14,929 bases of DNA, from positions 1-14,929 of the forward strand of contig DASUGD010000204.1 of assembly GCA_036274195.1 (NCBI GenBank), read 5' to 3'. The notes beneath the pieces are model-generated. The model was not told the origin of the DNA. It did no database searches and saw only the letters and a program-made list of their open reading frames with translations. How positions within the stretch are numbered: position 1 is the stretch's first letter; every line of letters starts with the position of its first letter. This document shows positions 6,237-14,502 of this stretch, piece after piece. This stretch comes from JAJKIV01 sp036274195. Lineage in GTDB: Bacteria > Gemmatimonadota > Gemmatimonadetes > Gemmatimonadales > Gemmatimonadaceae. A program made the translations under genes and the position numbers.

Positions 6237-9200
6237 ATGGCGAAGGAACGTTGGGTGGTGGCAGCGTTGCTGATCGGCGCCGCGTTAGGTAGCCCGTTGC
6301 GCGCACAGGGCACGGGAAGCGTATCGGGACGAGTCGTGGACTCCACGACGCAGCAACCGGTCGCGAACGCGCAGGTGCAGGTGGTCGGCACGCAGATCGG
6401 TGGCCTCACGCGGCTCGATGGCCGCTATTTCCTGCAGGGCGTCGCGGTCGGTCCACAGCGAATCAGGGTCACGCGAATCGGATTCGGCGCTCAGGAAGCG
6501 CCCGTCACCGTGACGGCTGGCGGAACCGCGACCGCGGACTTCACGCTGAGCGCTGTCGCGGCGACGCTGAGCGAAGTCGTCGTCACGGGCTACGGCAGCC
6601 AGCGACGTGAGGCCATCACCGGCTCCGTCGCGCAGGTCAACGCCGATGACGCCAACAAGGGCGTCGTGACGAACGCGAACCAGCTCGTCCAGGGCCGCGT
6701 CAGCGGCGTGCAGATGGTCACGAACAACGGCGAGCCCGGCGCCGGCGTGCAGGTCCGCGTTCGTGGCGGCACGTCGATCAGCGCGAGCAACGACCCGCTG
6801 TATGTCATCGACGGCGTGCCGCTCCAGAACGAGCAGACGGTCGCCGATGGGCCGAGCATGGGCTTCAACGCCGCGCTCCCGCGCAGCCCGCTCAACACGA
6901 TCAACCCGAGCGACATCGAGTCGATCACCGTTCTGAAGGACGCATCGGCCACGGCGATCTACGGAAGCCGCGGCGCGAACGGCGTCATTCTGATCCAGAC
7001 CAAGCGCGGCTCCGCCCGCGCGCAGACCGGCCTGCGCTACGAGGGCTACGCAGCCGCCGCGTCCCCGACGAAAGAGTTGGGCTACCTGGACGGCAACGAG
7101 TATCGCTCGTTCGTGCAAAAGGAGATCGCCGCTGGCAACCTCGATCCGGGCACGACCGCGTCACTCGGCACCGCGAACACGGATTGGGAGAAAGAGGTCA
7201 CGCGCCAGGCGTACTCGCAGAACCACAACATCTCGTTCGCCGGCGGAACCGAGGCCACGAAGTACCGTGCGTCGCTCAACTACTTCGAGCAGCAGGGTGT
7301 CGTGCTCTCGAGTGGCATGAAGCGCTATCAGGGTCGCCTCAACGGGTTGCACAGCACGTTCGGCGGGAAGCTGGGCATCGGGCTCAACCTCGCCGCGTCG
7401 CGCGTCAACAACGACTACATCCCGTTCGAGAACGGCGGTGGTTTCACGGGCGGCGTCTTCACGAACGTCGCGATCTACAACCCCACGCAGCCCGTGATGG
7501 TGACGGACCCCGCGACGGGCCAGCAGAAGTACTACGAGACCGGCACAGGCGCGCAGGACGCGCGTAACCCGGTGGCCCTCGTGAAGCAGATCTCGGACAT
7601 CGCTCCCGAGAACCGCGTGCTCGGCAACGTGACGGGGACGCTCAGCCTCCTGCCGAGCCTGACGGCGCAGACGACCGTGGGCGTCGACTACAGCGGATCG
7701 GTGCGGCAGACCTACATCCCCCGGGCCAACGCGATCGGCGCCGCGAGCAACGGGTATGCTCGCCAGTCCGAGACGAACCTGCAGAACCTCAACTTCCAGC
7801 AGCTCCTGACGTACAACCCCAACTTCGCGCAGAAGCACGAGCTCGACATCGTCGGCGGCTACGAGTATAGCTCCTTCGACAACTACGGGTTCGCCGTCGA
7901 GGCGCAGAACTTCGTCAGTGACGAGTTCACGTGGAACAGCCTGTCCTCCGGTGTAGCGGGCGCGGCGCCACCGCCGACCTCCTACGACAACGAGAGCAAG
8001 CTGGTCTCGTTCTTCGGTCGCGCGAACTATGGCTTCGCGAACAAGTACTTCATCACGGGCGTCCTCCGGTACGACGGATCATCGCGACTGGCGGAAGGCA
8101 ACAAGTGGTCGACGTTCCCCGCGCTCTCGGCCTCGTGGCGGCTGAGCGAAGAGGGATTCATGCAGAATCGCCCGTTAGGCCTCTCGACCCTCGCGCTCCG
8201 CGCCGGCTGGGGTATCCAGGGCAACCAGGCGGTGCGTCCGTACGGAACACAGCTGCTGCTCAAGGCTGACCCCGGCGCGCGATACCCGTTCGGCGGCACG
8301 CTCACGACGGGACTCAGTGCCACACAGGTCGCGAACCCCGACCTGAAGTGGGAGACGTCGAACCAGGTCAACTTCGGCATCGACTACGGCTTCAAGAACG
8401 ATCGCTTCAGCGGCGTCATCGACTTCTATCAGAAGAAGACGAAGGACCTCATCCTCGAGGTCCCGGTGCCGCAGCCGGCCGTCGTACCGACTCGCCTCGA
8501 GAACATCGGTGACGTGAAGAACACCGGCGTGGAGTTCTCGCTCGACGCACGCCTCTGGGAAGCCTCGAAGCGGCAGCTCACTGTGGGGCTCATTGGGACG
8601 GTTGACCGCAACGAGGTGGCGAGCCTCGGCGAAGGCCGGTCGTTCATCGAAACTGGCTCCGTGAACGGCCAGGGACAGTCGGGCCGCAATTCGCAGCGCA
8701 TCATCGTCGGCGAGCCGCTCGGCACGTTCTGGGGGCCCAAGTTCCTCAAGGTGGACGCAGACGGCAAGCAGGTGTTCTTCTGCGCGAAGGAGCGCCCGGA
8801 GTGCGTGAACGGCGAGACGACGGTCCCGGCGGGCGACGACGACGCGATTCTCGGCAACGCGAACCCGGACTTCACGCTCGGCCTAACGAGCAACGGGAAG
8901 TGGGGCAACTTCGACGCGAGCTGGCTGTGGCGCGGCGAGTTCGGCGGCCAAGTATTCAACAATACGGCGCTCGTGTATCAGACGAAGAGCAACGTGAAGC
9001 AGGGTCGCAATTTCCTAAAGGATGCGCTCAGTGACCCCGACGCGATCGGTGAGCCGGCGATCTACTCGTCGCGCTGGATCGAGAGCCGCACGTTCGTCCG
9101 CCTCCAGAACGTCACGATCGGGTACACGTTCGACGCGCGGTCGGTGAGCAAGTTCTCCCGCTCCCTGCGCGCGTACGTGTCCGGCGACAACCTGTTCCTG

Positions 9201-9326
9201 TTCAGCGGCTATAACGGCTACGACCCCGAGGTGTATGTCAACGGTGGTTTGGCCTCGCGCGGCATCGACTACGTCACCTTCCCACGCGCTCGGACGTTCA
9301 CGACCGGGCTGCAGATCGAGTTCTGA
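6237..9326 (+). CDS. SusC/RagA-family TonB-linked outer-membrane receptor
   Basis: A 1029-residue outer-membrane importer, at the usual family length, that works with the SusD lipoprotein encoded next to it. In order: a signal peptide (residues 1 to about 24, LRAQ cleavage region); a CarboxypepD_reg-like domain (about 28-105) typical of SusC; a likely TonB-box region EVVVTGYG (113-120); a plug domain with the family signature DIESITVLKDASATAIYG and GANGVILIQTK at about 225-255; then a long 22-strand-type barrel ending in GLQIEF with a terminal Phe, as expected for Bam insertion. A short cysteine pair occurs in CAKERPEC near residue 850, perhaps an external disulfide loop. Three CGTTAGG words lie in the gene (6282, 8172, 8881). 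SusD follows after 12 bases with an SD overlapping the stop, so the two are co-translated. The substrate is not deducible; a glycan is likely but peptides or other polymers are possible. Confidence 0.97.
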   Translation: MAKERWVVAALLIGAALGSPLRAQGTGSVSGRVVDSTTQQPVANAQVQVVGTQIGGLTRLDGRYFLQGVAVGPQRIRVTRIGFGAQEAPVTVTAGGTATADFTLSAVAATLSEVVVTGYGSQRREAITGSVAQVNADDANKGVVTNANQLVQGRVSGVQMVTNNGEPGAGVQVRVRGGTSISASNDPLYVIDGVPLQNEQTVADGPSMGFNAALPRSPLNTINPSDIESITVLKDASATAIYGSRGANGVILIQTKRGSARAQTGLRYEGYAAAASPTKELGYLDGNEYRSFVQKEIAAGNLDPGTTASLGTANTDWEKEVTRQAYSQNHNISFAGGTEATKYRASLNYFEQQGVVLSSGMKRYQGRLNGLHSTFGGKLGIGLNLAASRVNNDYIPFENGGGFTGGVFTNVAIYNPTQPVMVTDPATGQQKYYETGTGAQDARNPVALVKQISDIAPENRVLGNVTGTLSLLPSLTAQTTVGVDYSGSVRQTYIPRANAIGAASNGYARQSETNLQNLNFQQLLTYNPNFAQKHELDIVGGYEYSSFDNYGFAVEAQNFVSDEFTWNSLSSGVAGAAPPPTSYDNESKLVSFFGRANYGFANKYFITGVLRYDGSSRLAEGNKWSTFPALSASWRLSEEGFMQNRPLGLSTLALRAGWGIQGNQAVRPYGTQLLLKADPGARYPFGGTLTTGLSATQVANPDLKWETSNQVNFGIDYGFKNDRFSGVIDFYQKKTKDLILEVPVPQPAVVPTRLENIGDVKNTGVEFSLDARLWEASKRQLTVGLIGTVDRNEVASLGEGRSFIETGSVNGQGQSGRNSQRIIVGEPLGTFWGPKFLKVDADGKQVFFCAKERPECVNGETTVPAGDDDAILGNANPDFTLGLTSNGKWGNFDASWLWRGEFGGQVFNNTALVYQTKSNVKQGRNFLKDALSDPDAIGEPAIYSSRWIESRTFVRLQNVTIGYTFDARSVSKFSRSLRAYVSGDNLFLFSGYNGYDPEVYVNGGLASRGIDYVTFPRARTFTTGLQIEF

Positions 9327-9338
9327 GGATACGAATCC

Positions 9339-10928
9339 ATGACTTCATTTCTATCCAAATCGATCCGGCAGATCGGCCGCGGCGCAGTGCTGGCCGCGCT
9401 GGTGGCGCTCCCGCCGCTGGCATGTACTGATCTGACCGAGGTCCCGAACGACGCCCTCACGCCGGACAACGCGTTCAAAAGCGATCCCGAGCTCGTTGCC
9501 GGCATCGCGTCGGTGTACGCGAGACTCCGCAACCCGCTCAATGACTTTTACAACTTGAGCGAGATCACGACGGACGAGATGGTGGTCCCAACCCGAGGCA
9601 GCGACTGGTTCGACAACGGACGCTGGCTCGAGATTTACCGCCAGACATGGACGGCGAACAGCGGTTCAGCCCTCGCCGACATGAACAACAGCTGGAACGA
9701 CATGTTCAGCGGCGTCGCGCGAGCGAACCTGATGATCGATGTGCTCCAGAAGCAGGGCGCCACCACCCCGGCCAACACTCAGGCCCTCGCCGAGCTCAGG
9801 GTGCTGCGGGCCTTCTTTTATTACCTGCTGCAGGACTTCTTCGGTGGCGTTCCACTCGTGACGGGAACGGCGCTCGAGGCGACTGCCCGAGTCTCGCGCG
9901 ACTCGGTCTTCAAGTTCATCGAGTCGGAGCTGATTGCCGCGGCGCCGGATCTCCCGGAAACGCGCGACGCCTCTCAATACGGCCGCCTGACGCGGGGCGC
10001 TGCCAACGCGATTCTGGCGAGTCTCTACATCAACGCCGGCGTCTTCACCAAGGACCAGGGCATTAACGCCACGAGCTATAACTCGTGCGCCGGCATCACC
10101 GTCACCGGAGGCAAGGACGCCTGCCAGGCTGCGATCGATGCGGCGAACGATGTCATCAACTCCGGTGTGTACTCGCTGGCCCCGAACTTCAAGGACAACT
10201 TCTCCACGACGAACGAGAACTCGCCGGAGAACATCTTCGTCGTCGCGCACACGAACCAGCGGGGGCTCGGCGAAAGCTTTCCCATGCGGACGCTGCACTA
10301 CAACCAGCTCGTCACGGGCGATGGTGGCCCCTGGAACGGCTTCGCGACGATCGCCGAGACATACAACAAGTTCGACCACGTGGCGGACAAGCGCGACTCG
10401 GTCTGGCTCGTGGGGCCACAGCGTAGCTTCAACACAGGCCAGCTGGTCAACGACCGCAACGGAAATCCGCTCGTCTTCACGCCGACGATCGGCAACATCG
10501 AGTCGGCGGGTGAGGGCGAGGGGGTTCGCTTCAACAAGTTCCCGCCGCAGCCTAGCGCGGTCTCTGGCGACGGCATGCCGAACGACTTCCCGTTCTTCCG
10601 ACTCGCCGAGATGTACCTGATCAGGGCCGAGGCGGAATACGCGTTGGGGAACACGGGCGGCGCCCTCGCGGACGTGAACATCGTTCGTGCCCGCGCCTTC
10701 AACCCGCCGAAACCGCTTGCTGCCATCACCTCGCCCGACGACATCCTGCAAGAGCGGTTGTTCGAGTTCGTAGCCGAAATGAAGCGGCGGCAGGACATGA
10801 TCCGATTCGGACACTTCACGGACGCGCGCGAATTCAAGCAACAGCGCGAACCATACCGCGTGCTGTTCCCGATTCCGGCAACGCAGATTCAGACCAACTC
10901 GAAGCTGACGCAGAATCCGGGTTACTGA
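9339..10928 (+). CDS. SusD/RagB-family outer-membrane lipoprotein
   Basis: A 529-residue surface lipoprotein that caps the SusC barrel and binds substrate. The N-terminus has a signal with lipobox LPPLAC (Cys about residue 30), followed by the SusD-like segment LTEVPNDALTPDNAFKS. The helical TPR-like region includes AELRVLRAFFYYLLQDFFGG, and the C-terminus has the family hallmarks EMKRRQDMIRFGHF and LFPIPATQIQTN ending QNPGY. The length matches the family. The GAGGA at 9325-9329 overlaps the susC stop and gives 9-base spacing to the ATG. A cysteine pair (CAGITVTGGKDAC, around residues 250-262) lies in a variable region and may form a disulfide. The gene sits in an operon with susC; two hairpins follow its stop. 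Confidence 0.96.
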   Translation: MTSFLSKSIRQIGRGAVLAALVALPPLACTDLTEVPNDALTPDNAFKSDPELVAGIASVYARLRNPLNDFYNLSEITTDEMVVPTRGSDWFDNGRWLEIYRQTWTANSGSALADMNNSWNDMFSGVARANLMIDVLQKQGATTPANTQALAELRVLRAFFYYLLQDFFGGVPLVTGTALEATARVSRDSVFKFIESELIAAAPDLPETRDASQYGRLTRGAANAILASLYINAGVFTKDQGINATSYNSCAGITVTGGKDACQAAIDAANDVINSGVYSLAPNFKDNFSTTNENSPENIFVVAHTNQRGLGESFPMRTLHYNQLVTGDGGPWNGFATIAETYNKFDHVADKRDSVWLVGPQRSFNTGQLVNDRNGNPLVFTPTIGNIESAGEGEGVRFNKFPPQPSAVSGDGMPNDFPFFRLAEMYLIRAEAEYALGNTGGALADVNIVRARAFNPPKPLAAITSPDDILQERLFEFVAEMKRRQDMIRFGHFTDAREFKQQREPYRVLFPIPATQIQTNSKLTQNPGY

Positions 10929-10939
10929 CGCTCGCTGGG

Positions 10940-10960
10940 TCGCGTGGCGCAGCCGCGCGA
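10940..10960 (+). terminator. Short hairpin downstream of susD
   Basis: TCGCGTGGC (10940-10948) pairs with GCCGCGCGA (10952-10960), 9 bp with one G-T pair and a GCA loop, 12 bases after the susD stop. There is no T-run. It probably marks an mRNA 3' structure or a weak stop in front of the larger hairpin at 10973. Confidence 0.4.
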
Positions 10961-10972
10961 CGTGGATTATCT

Positions 10973-11007
10973 CACGGGGGGAGGGGCGGTGATGCCCTCC
11001 CCCCGTG
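10973..11007 (+). terminator. Strong GC hairpin between susD and the ASPIC gene
   Basis: CACGGGGGGAGGG (10973-10985) pairs perfectly with CCCTCCCCCCGTG (10995-11007), leaving a 9-base loop. It is followed by TGCTGAAAATCTT rather than a T-run. It lies 24 bases before the ASPIC start. Such a structure could protect the susCD mRNA end, attenuate read-through so that the third gene is made at a lower level, or be an intrinsic terminator of the type without a U-tract. The G-run could also form other secondary structures. Confidence 0.55.
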
Positions 11008-11031
11008 TGCTGAAAATCTTCGAGGATGTAC

Positions 11032-14000
11032 ATGGCCTTTGCCGTTCGGCGACTGCTGTTCCTCTCCTGCTGCTTCGTCGCCGCAAGCTGTTCCCGCGAG
11101 CGCGCAACCGATGACGGCCCGCGCGACGCCGCTCCGCCGCCCGTCGGGACGACACTCTTCACCCGACTGCCGGCGACGTACACCGGTGTGTCGTTCGGGA
11201 ACCGGCTGGTGGAAAGCCGGGAGCACAACGTCTTCACCTACCGGAACTTCTACAACGGCGGCGGCGTGGCGATCGGTGACCTCACCGGCGACTCGCTTCC
11301 CGAAGTCGTGCTCACCTCCAACCAGGACGGCCCGCGCGTCTACCTCAACCTCGGCAGCTTCCGCTTCCGCGACATCACGAAGGCGTCAGGGCTCGAAACC
11401 GAGAAAGGTTCGTGGACCACCGGCGTGGTGCTCGCCGACGTGAACGGCGATGGACGGCTCGACATCTACTTGTGTCGCGCAGGATCAGGCGATCCACAGA
11501 GTCGGGCCAATCAGCTGTGGATCAACCAGGGCAACGCGAGCGACGGCACGCCGCGGTTCAAGGAGATGGCCAGTGAGTACGGCGTCGCAGATCCTGGCTA
11601 CTCGACCCAGGCCGCGTTCTTCGACTACGACCACGACGGCGACCTCGATCTCTTCATCATCAACAACTCGCCCCGGCCGGTGAGCAGCTTCGACAACCGC
11701 AACGTGCGGAACGTCAGGCATCCGTATGGCGGTCACAAGCTGTATCGCAACGACAACGGCAAGTTTACCGACGTGAGCGCGCAGGCCGGCATCTTCGGCA
11801 GTGAAGTGGGATTCGGCCTCGGGCTCGCCGTGGCCGACGTGAACCACGACGGCTGGCCCGACATCTACGTATCGAACGACTTCTTCGAGCGCGACTACCT
11901 CTACATCAACAACCGGGACGGCTCGTTCGTGGAGTCGCTCGAGAAGGCGATGCCCTACTCGAGCTACTTCTCGATGGGGCTCGACGTCGCCGATATCGAC
12001 AACGACGGGTGGCCCGACATCTACACGACGGACATGCTGCCTGACGACGAGGCGCGCCTCAAGACGACGTCGTCGTTCGATTCGTGGGAGGTCTACCAGG
12101 CGAAGGTCCGCACGGGTTACGGCCGCCAGTTCATGCGCAACATGCTCCAGCACAACAACGGCGACGCGTCGCTGCATCCGCGGCAAACGCCGACCTTCTC
12201 GGACATCGGCCAGCTGGCTGGGGTCTCCCGAACGGACTGGAGCTGGAGCGCGCTGATCGCGGACCTCGACCTCGATGGCAACAAGGACATCTTCGTCACG
12301 AACGGGCTCCTGCGGGACGTGACGTCGCAGGACTACATTGCCTTCCTCGCGGATGCGAGGACGATGGGAAGCGCGCGGGCGGCAGGGGCGGGCAAGGTGG
12401 ACTTCATGAAGCTGATCGGCGCCATGACCTCCACGAAGCTCGCCAACTTCGCGTTCCGGAACCACGGAGACTCCTCGACTGGGCTCGGGGCAGGCTGGTC
12501 GTTCTCGAACGAGGCGAAAGCGTGGGGGCTGGACACGCCGACCTTCGCGAGCGGCGCGGCGTACGGTGACCTCGACGGCGACGGGGCGCCGGACCTCGTG
12601 GTCAACAACGTCAACGACCCGGTCTTCATCTATCGCAACAACGCCCGCACGCTGGACAAGGAGAACCACTATCTCCAGGTGCGGCTCGACGGCGAGGGGA
12701 AGAACCGCTTCGCCGTCGGCGCCCGCGTGACGCTCTACGGCGGGAGCGAGCAGTTCGTGCAGGAGCTCGCGCCAACGCGCGGCTTTCAGTCGAGCGTGGA
12801 CTACGTCCTGACGTTCGGCGTGGGTCCGTGCCTAACGCTCGACTCTCTCATAGTCGAATGGCCCGACGGCCGAGAGACGGTTCTGAATGGGGTGGCGACG
12901 AATAAACGGGTCCTGATTCGTCAGGCGGAGGCTGCGGCAGGGAACCGGGAACAGGGAACAGGGAACCGAGCCCTCACATCGCGTTCACGGTTACTCGAGG
13001 ACGTGACCGACCTCACGGGCATCTCGTGGATTCACCGGGAGAACCAGTTCGTGGACTTCGACCGCGAGCGGCTCATGCCGCGGATGGTCTCCACCGAGGG
13101 GCCGGCGCTGGCTGTCGGCGATGTGAACGGCGACGGGCTCGACGACATTTACTTCGGCGGCGCGAAAGGTCAGCCCGGTGCGCTCTACATCCAGCAAGCC
13201 GACGGACGCTTCACGCCAAGCAACACCGGTGTCTTCGCCGCGGATTCGGCCTCGGAGGACGTCGCCGCCGTGTTCTTCGACGCGAACGGCGACAAACACC
13301 CCGATCTCTACGTGGTGAGCGGCGGCAACGAGTTCAGCGAGCTCGCCTCCGCGCTGCAGGACCGACTCTACCTCAACGACGGGCACGGCCAGTTCCACAA
13401 AGCCGAGGGGAGCCTCCCGACCGACGGCATCAGCGGGTCCCACGTGCTTGCCGAGGACTACGACGGCGACGGCGACATCGACCTGTTCGTCGGAGGCCGC
13501 GTCGTGCCCTGGAAGTACGGCGCCAACCCGCAGAGCATGCTGCTGCAGAACGACGGGCGCGGACACTTCACCGATGCAACGCCACGGCTCGCCCCGGAGC
13601 TCGCGCGCGTGGGGATGGTCACCGACGCCGTCTGGAGCGACGTCGATGGCGATGGGCGGAAGGACCTCGTGGTCGTGGGCGAGTGGATGCCGATCACGAT
13701 CTTCCATAACGCCGGCGGCGGTCGCCTAACGCCAATGGTCGCGTCAGGGCTCGAGCACAGCGCCGGCTGGTGGAACCGCATCGTTGCGGGAGACTTCACC
13801 GGCGACGGGAAGGTGGATTTCATTGTCGGCAACGCGGGGCTCAACTCGCGGTGCCACGCGAGCGCCACGGAGCCGGTCACGATGTACGTGAAGGACTTCG
13901 GCCAGACCGGCTACGCCGAGCAGATCGTGTCGTGCTTCAACCACGGGGTGAGCTACCCGCTGGTGGTTCGCGACGAGCTCCTCAAGACGGTGCCGAAGCT

Positions 14001-14478
14001 CGCGTCGCGCTATCCCACCCACAAGGCCTACGCGACGCAGACCGTGGCGGACATGTTCTCTCAGTCGGAGCTGGCCGATGCCATCTTCAAGTCGGCGGAA
14101 ACGTTCGCCACGAGCCTCGTTCGCAACGACGGTGGCGGGAAGTTCACGCTGATCCCGCTGCCGCGGGAGGCACAGCTGGCGCCCGTGTACGGGATCTTCC
14201 CGCACGATGTCGATGGTGACGGCGTGACCGACCTGGCTCTCGGCGGGAACCTCGATGAGGTGCGCACCGACATCGGTGCCATGCATGCGAGCTACGGGCT
14301 CGTGCTGAAGGGCGACGGACGAGGCACGTTCGAGCCCATCCCTGTCACGAAGAGTGGATTCTTCGTGCCCGGTCAAACACGCGACATTCAGCGCGTGCGC
14401 ACGCGAAACGGGGCGCTCTACGTCGTTGCCCGCAACAACGACCGCCCGCTCGTGTTTCGTGGCGCGCCAGGACGCTGA
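11032..14478 (+). CDS. FG-GAP/VCBS and ASPIC/UnbV (CRTAC1-like) lipoprotein
   Basis: About 1148 residues. GAGG at 11022-11025 is six bases before the ATG at 11032, so that start is preferred over the ATG at 11026. The N-terminus FLSCCFVAASC is a lipoprotein signal (Cys about residue 20). The first half has seven FG-GAP-like calcium-loop repeats of the type DVNGDGRLDIY (about residues 80-520), then an ASPIC/UnbV domain (about 560-635: LAPTRGFQSSVDYVLTFGVG, VEWPDG). A low-complexity linker encoded by a 7-bp tandem repeat (12940-12967) follows. The second half has about six more repeats (DVNGDGLDDIY, DYDGDGDIDLF, DVDGDGRKDLV and others). The likely fold is calcium-binding beta-propellers at the outer membrane. 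Proteins of this length and order commonly accompany SusCD pairs; an exact role is not established. Two CGTTAGG words occur (12830, 13724). Confidence 0.95.
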   Translation: MAFAVRRLLFLSCCFVAASCSRERATDDGPRDAAPPPVGTTLFTRLPATYTGVSFGNRLVESREHNVFTYRNFYNGGGVAIGDLTGDSLPEVVLTSNQDGPRVYLNLGSFRFRDITKASGLETEKGSWTTGVVLADVNGDGRLDIYLCRAGSGDPQSRANQLWINQGNASDGTPRFKEMASEYGVADPGYSTQAAFFDYDHDGDLDLFIINNSPRPVSSFDNRNVRNVRHPYGGHKLYRNDNGKFTDVSAQAGIFGSEVGFGLGLAVADVNHDGWPDIYVSNDFFERDYLYINNRDGSFVESLEKAMPYSSYFSMGLDVADIDNDGWPDIYTTDMLPDDEARLKTTSSFDSWEVYQAKVRTGYGRQFMRNMLQHNNGDASLHPRQTPTFSDIGQLAGVSRTDWSWSALIADLDLDGNKDIFVTNGLLRDVTSQDYIAFLADARTMGSARAAGAGKVDFMKLIGAMTSTKLANFAFRNHGDSSTGLGAGWSFSNEAKAWGLDTPTFASGAAYGDLDGDGAPDLVVNNVNDPVFIYRNNARTLDKENHYLQVRLDGEGKNRFAVGARVTLYGGSEQFVQELAPTRGFQSSVDYVLTFGVGPCLTLDSLIVEWPDGRETVLNGVATNKRVLIRQAEAAAGNREQGTGNRALTSRSRLLEDVTDLTGISWIHRENQFVDFDRERLMPRMVSTEGPALAVGDVNGDGLDDIYFGGAKGQPGALYIQQADGRFTPSNTGVFAADSASEDVAAVFFDANGDKHPDLYVVSGGNEFSELASALQDRLYLNDGHGQFHKAEGSLPTDGISGSHVLAEDYDGDGDIDLFVGGRVVPWKYGANPQSMLLQNDGRGHFTDATPRLAPELARVGMVTDAVWSDVDGDGRKDLVVVGEWMPITIFHNAGGGRLTPMVASGLEHSAGWWNRIVAGDFTGDGKVDFIVGNAGLNSRCHASATEPVTMYVKDFGQTGYAEQIVSCFNHGVSYPLVVRDELLKTVPKLASRYPTHKAYATQTVADMFSQSELADAIFKSAETFATSLVRNDGGGKFTLIPLPREAQLAPVYGIFPHDVDGDGVTDLALGGNLDEVRTDIGAMHASYGLVLKGDGRGTFEPIPVTKSGFFVPGQTRDIQRVRTRNGALYVVARNNDRPLVFRGAPGR
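12940..12967. repeat. In-frame heptamer tandem repeat GGGAAC(C/A) x4 inside the ASPIC gene
   Basis: Four units (GGGAACC, GGGAACA, GGGAACA, GGGAACC) encode GNREQGTGNR in the linker between the ASPIC/UnbV domain and the second propeller half. They share the GGGAAC core with the array at 3332-3366. The unit is 7 bp, so a change of one copy shifts the frame. Loss of one unit brings a TGA at 13004-13006 into frame; gain of one leads to a stop at 13707-13709. Confidence 0.85.
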
Positions 14479-14502
14479 GTGGCGCGCCGTCCGGTTTGCT
14501 GC

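Larger units (their letters stand above)
225..13732. repeat. Dispersed over-represented word CGTTAGG/CCTAACG (13 copies)
   Basis: Thirteen copies, with first base of the 9-base context at 225, 864, 1083, 1760, 1906, 2424, 3476, 4232, 6282, 8172, 8881, 12830 and 13724. Six are the full GCGTTAGGC; the others differ at one outer base. Copies occur on both strands, in genes and in the intergenic stretch 1497-1937. My rough estimate for this base composition is about two copies. In coding copies the word mostly creates rare TTA or CTA leucine codons. Its role is unknown; see the findings. Confidence 0.7.

Noticed and set aside
14461..14488. Two copies of the palindrome GGCGCGCC 20 bp apart around the ASPIC stop
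   Set aside because: Short all-GC palindromes are expected by chance at this base composition; no further structure links the two copies.
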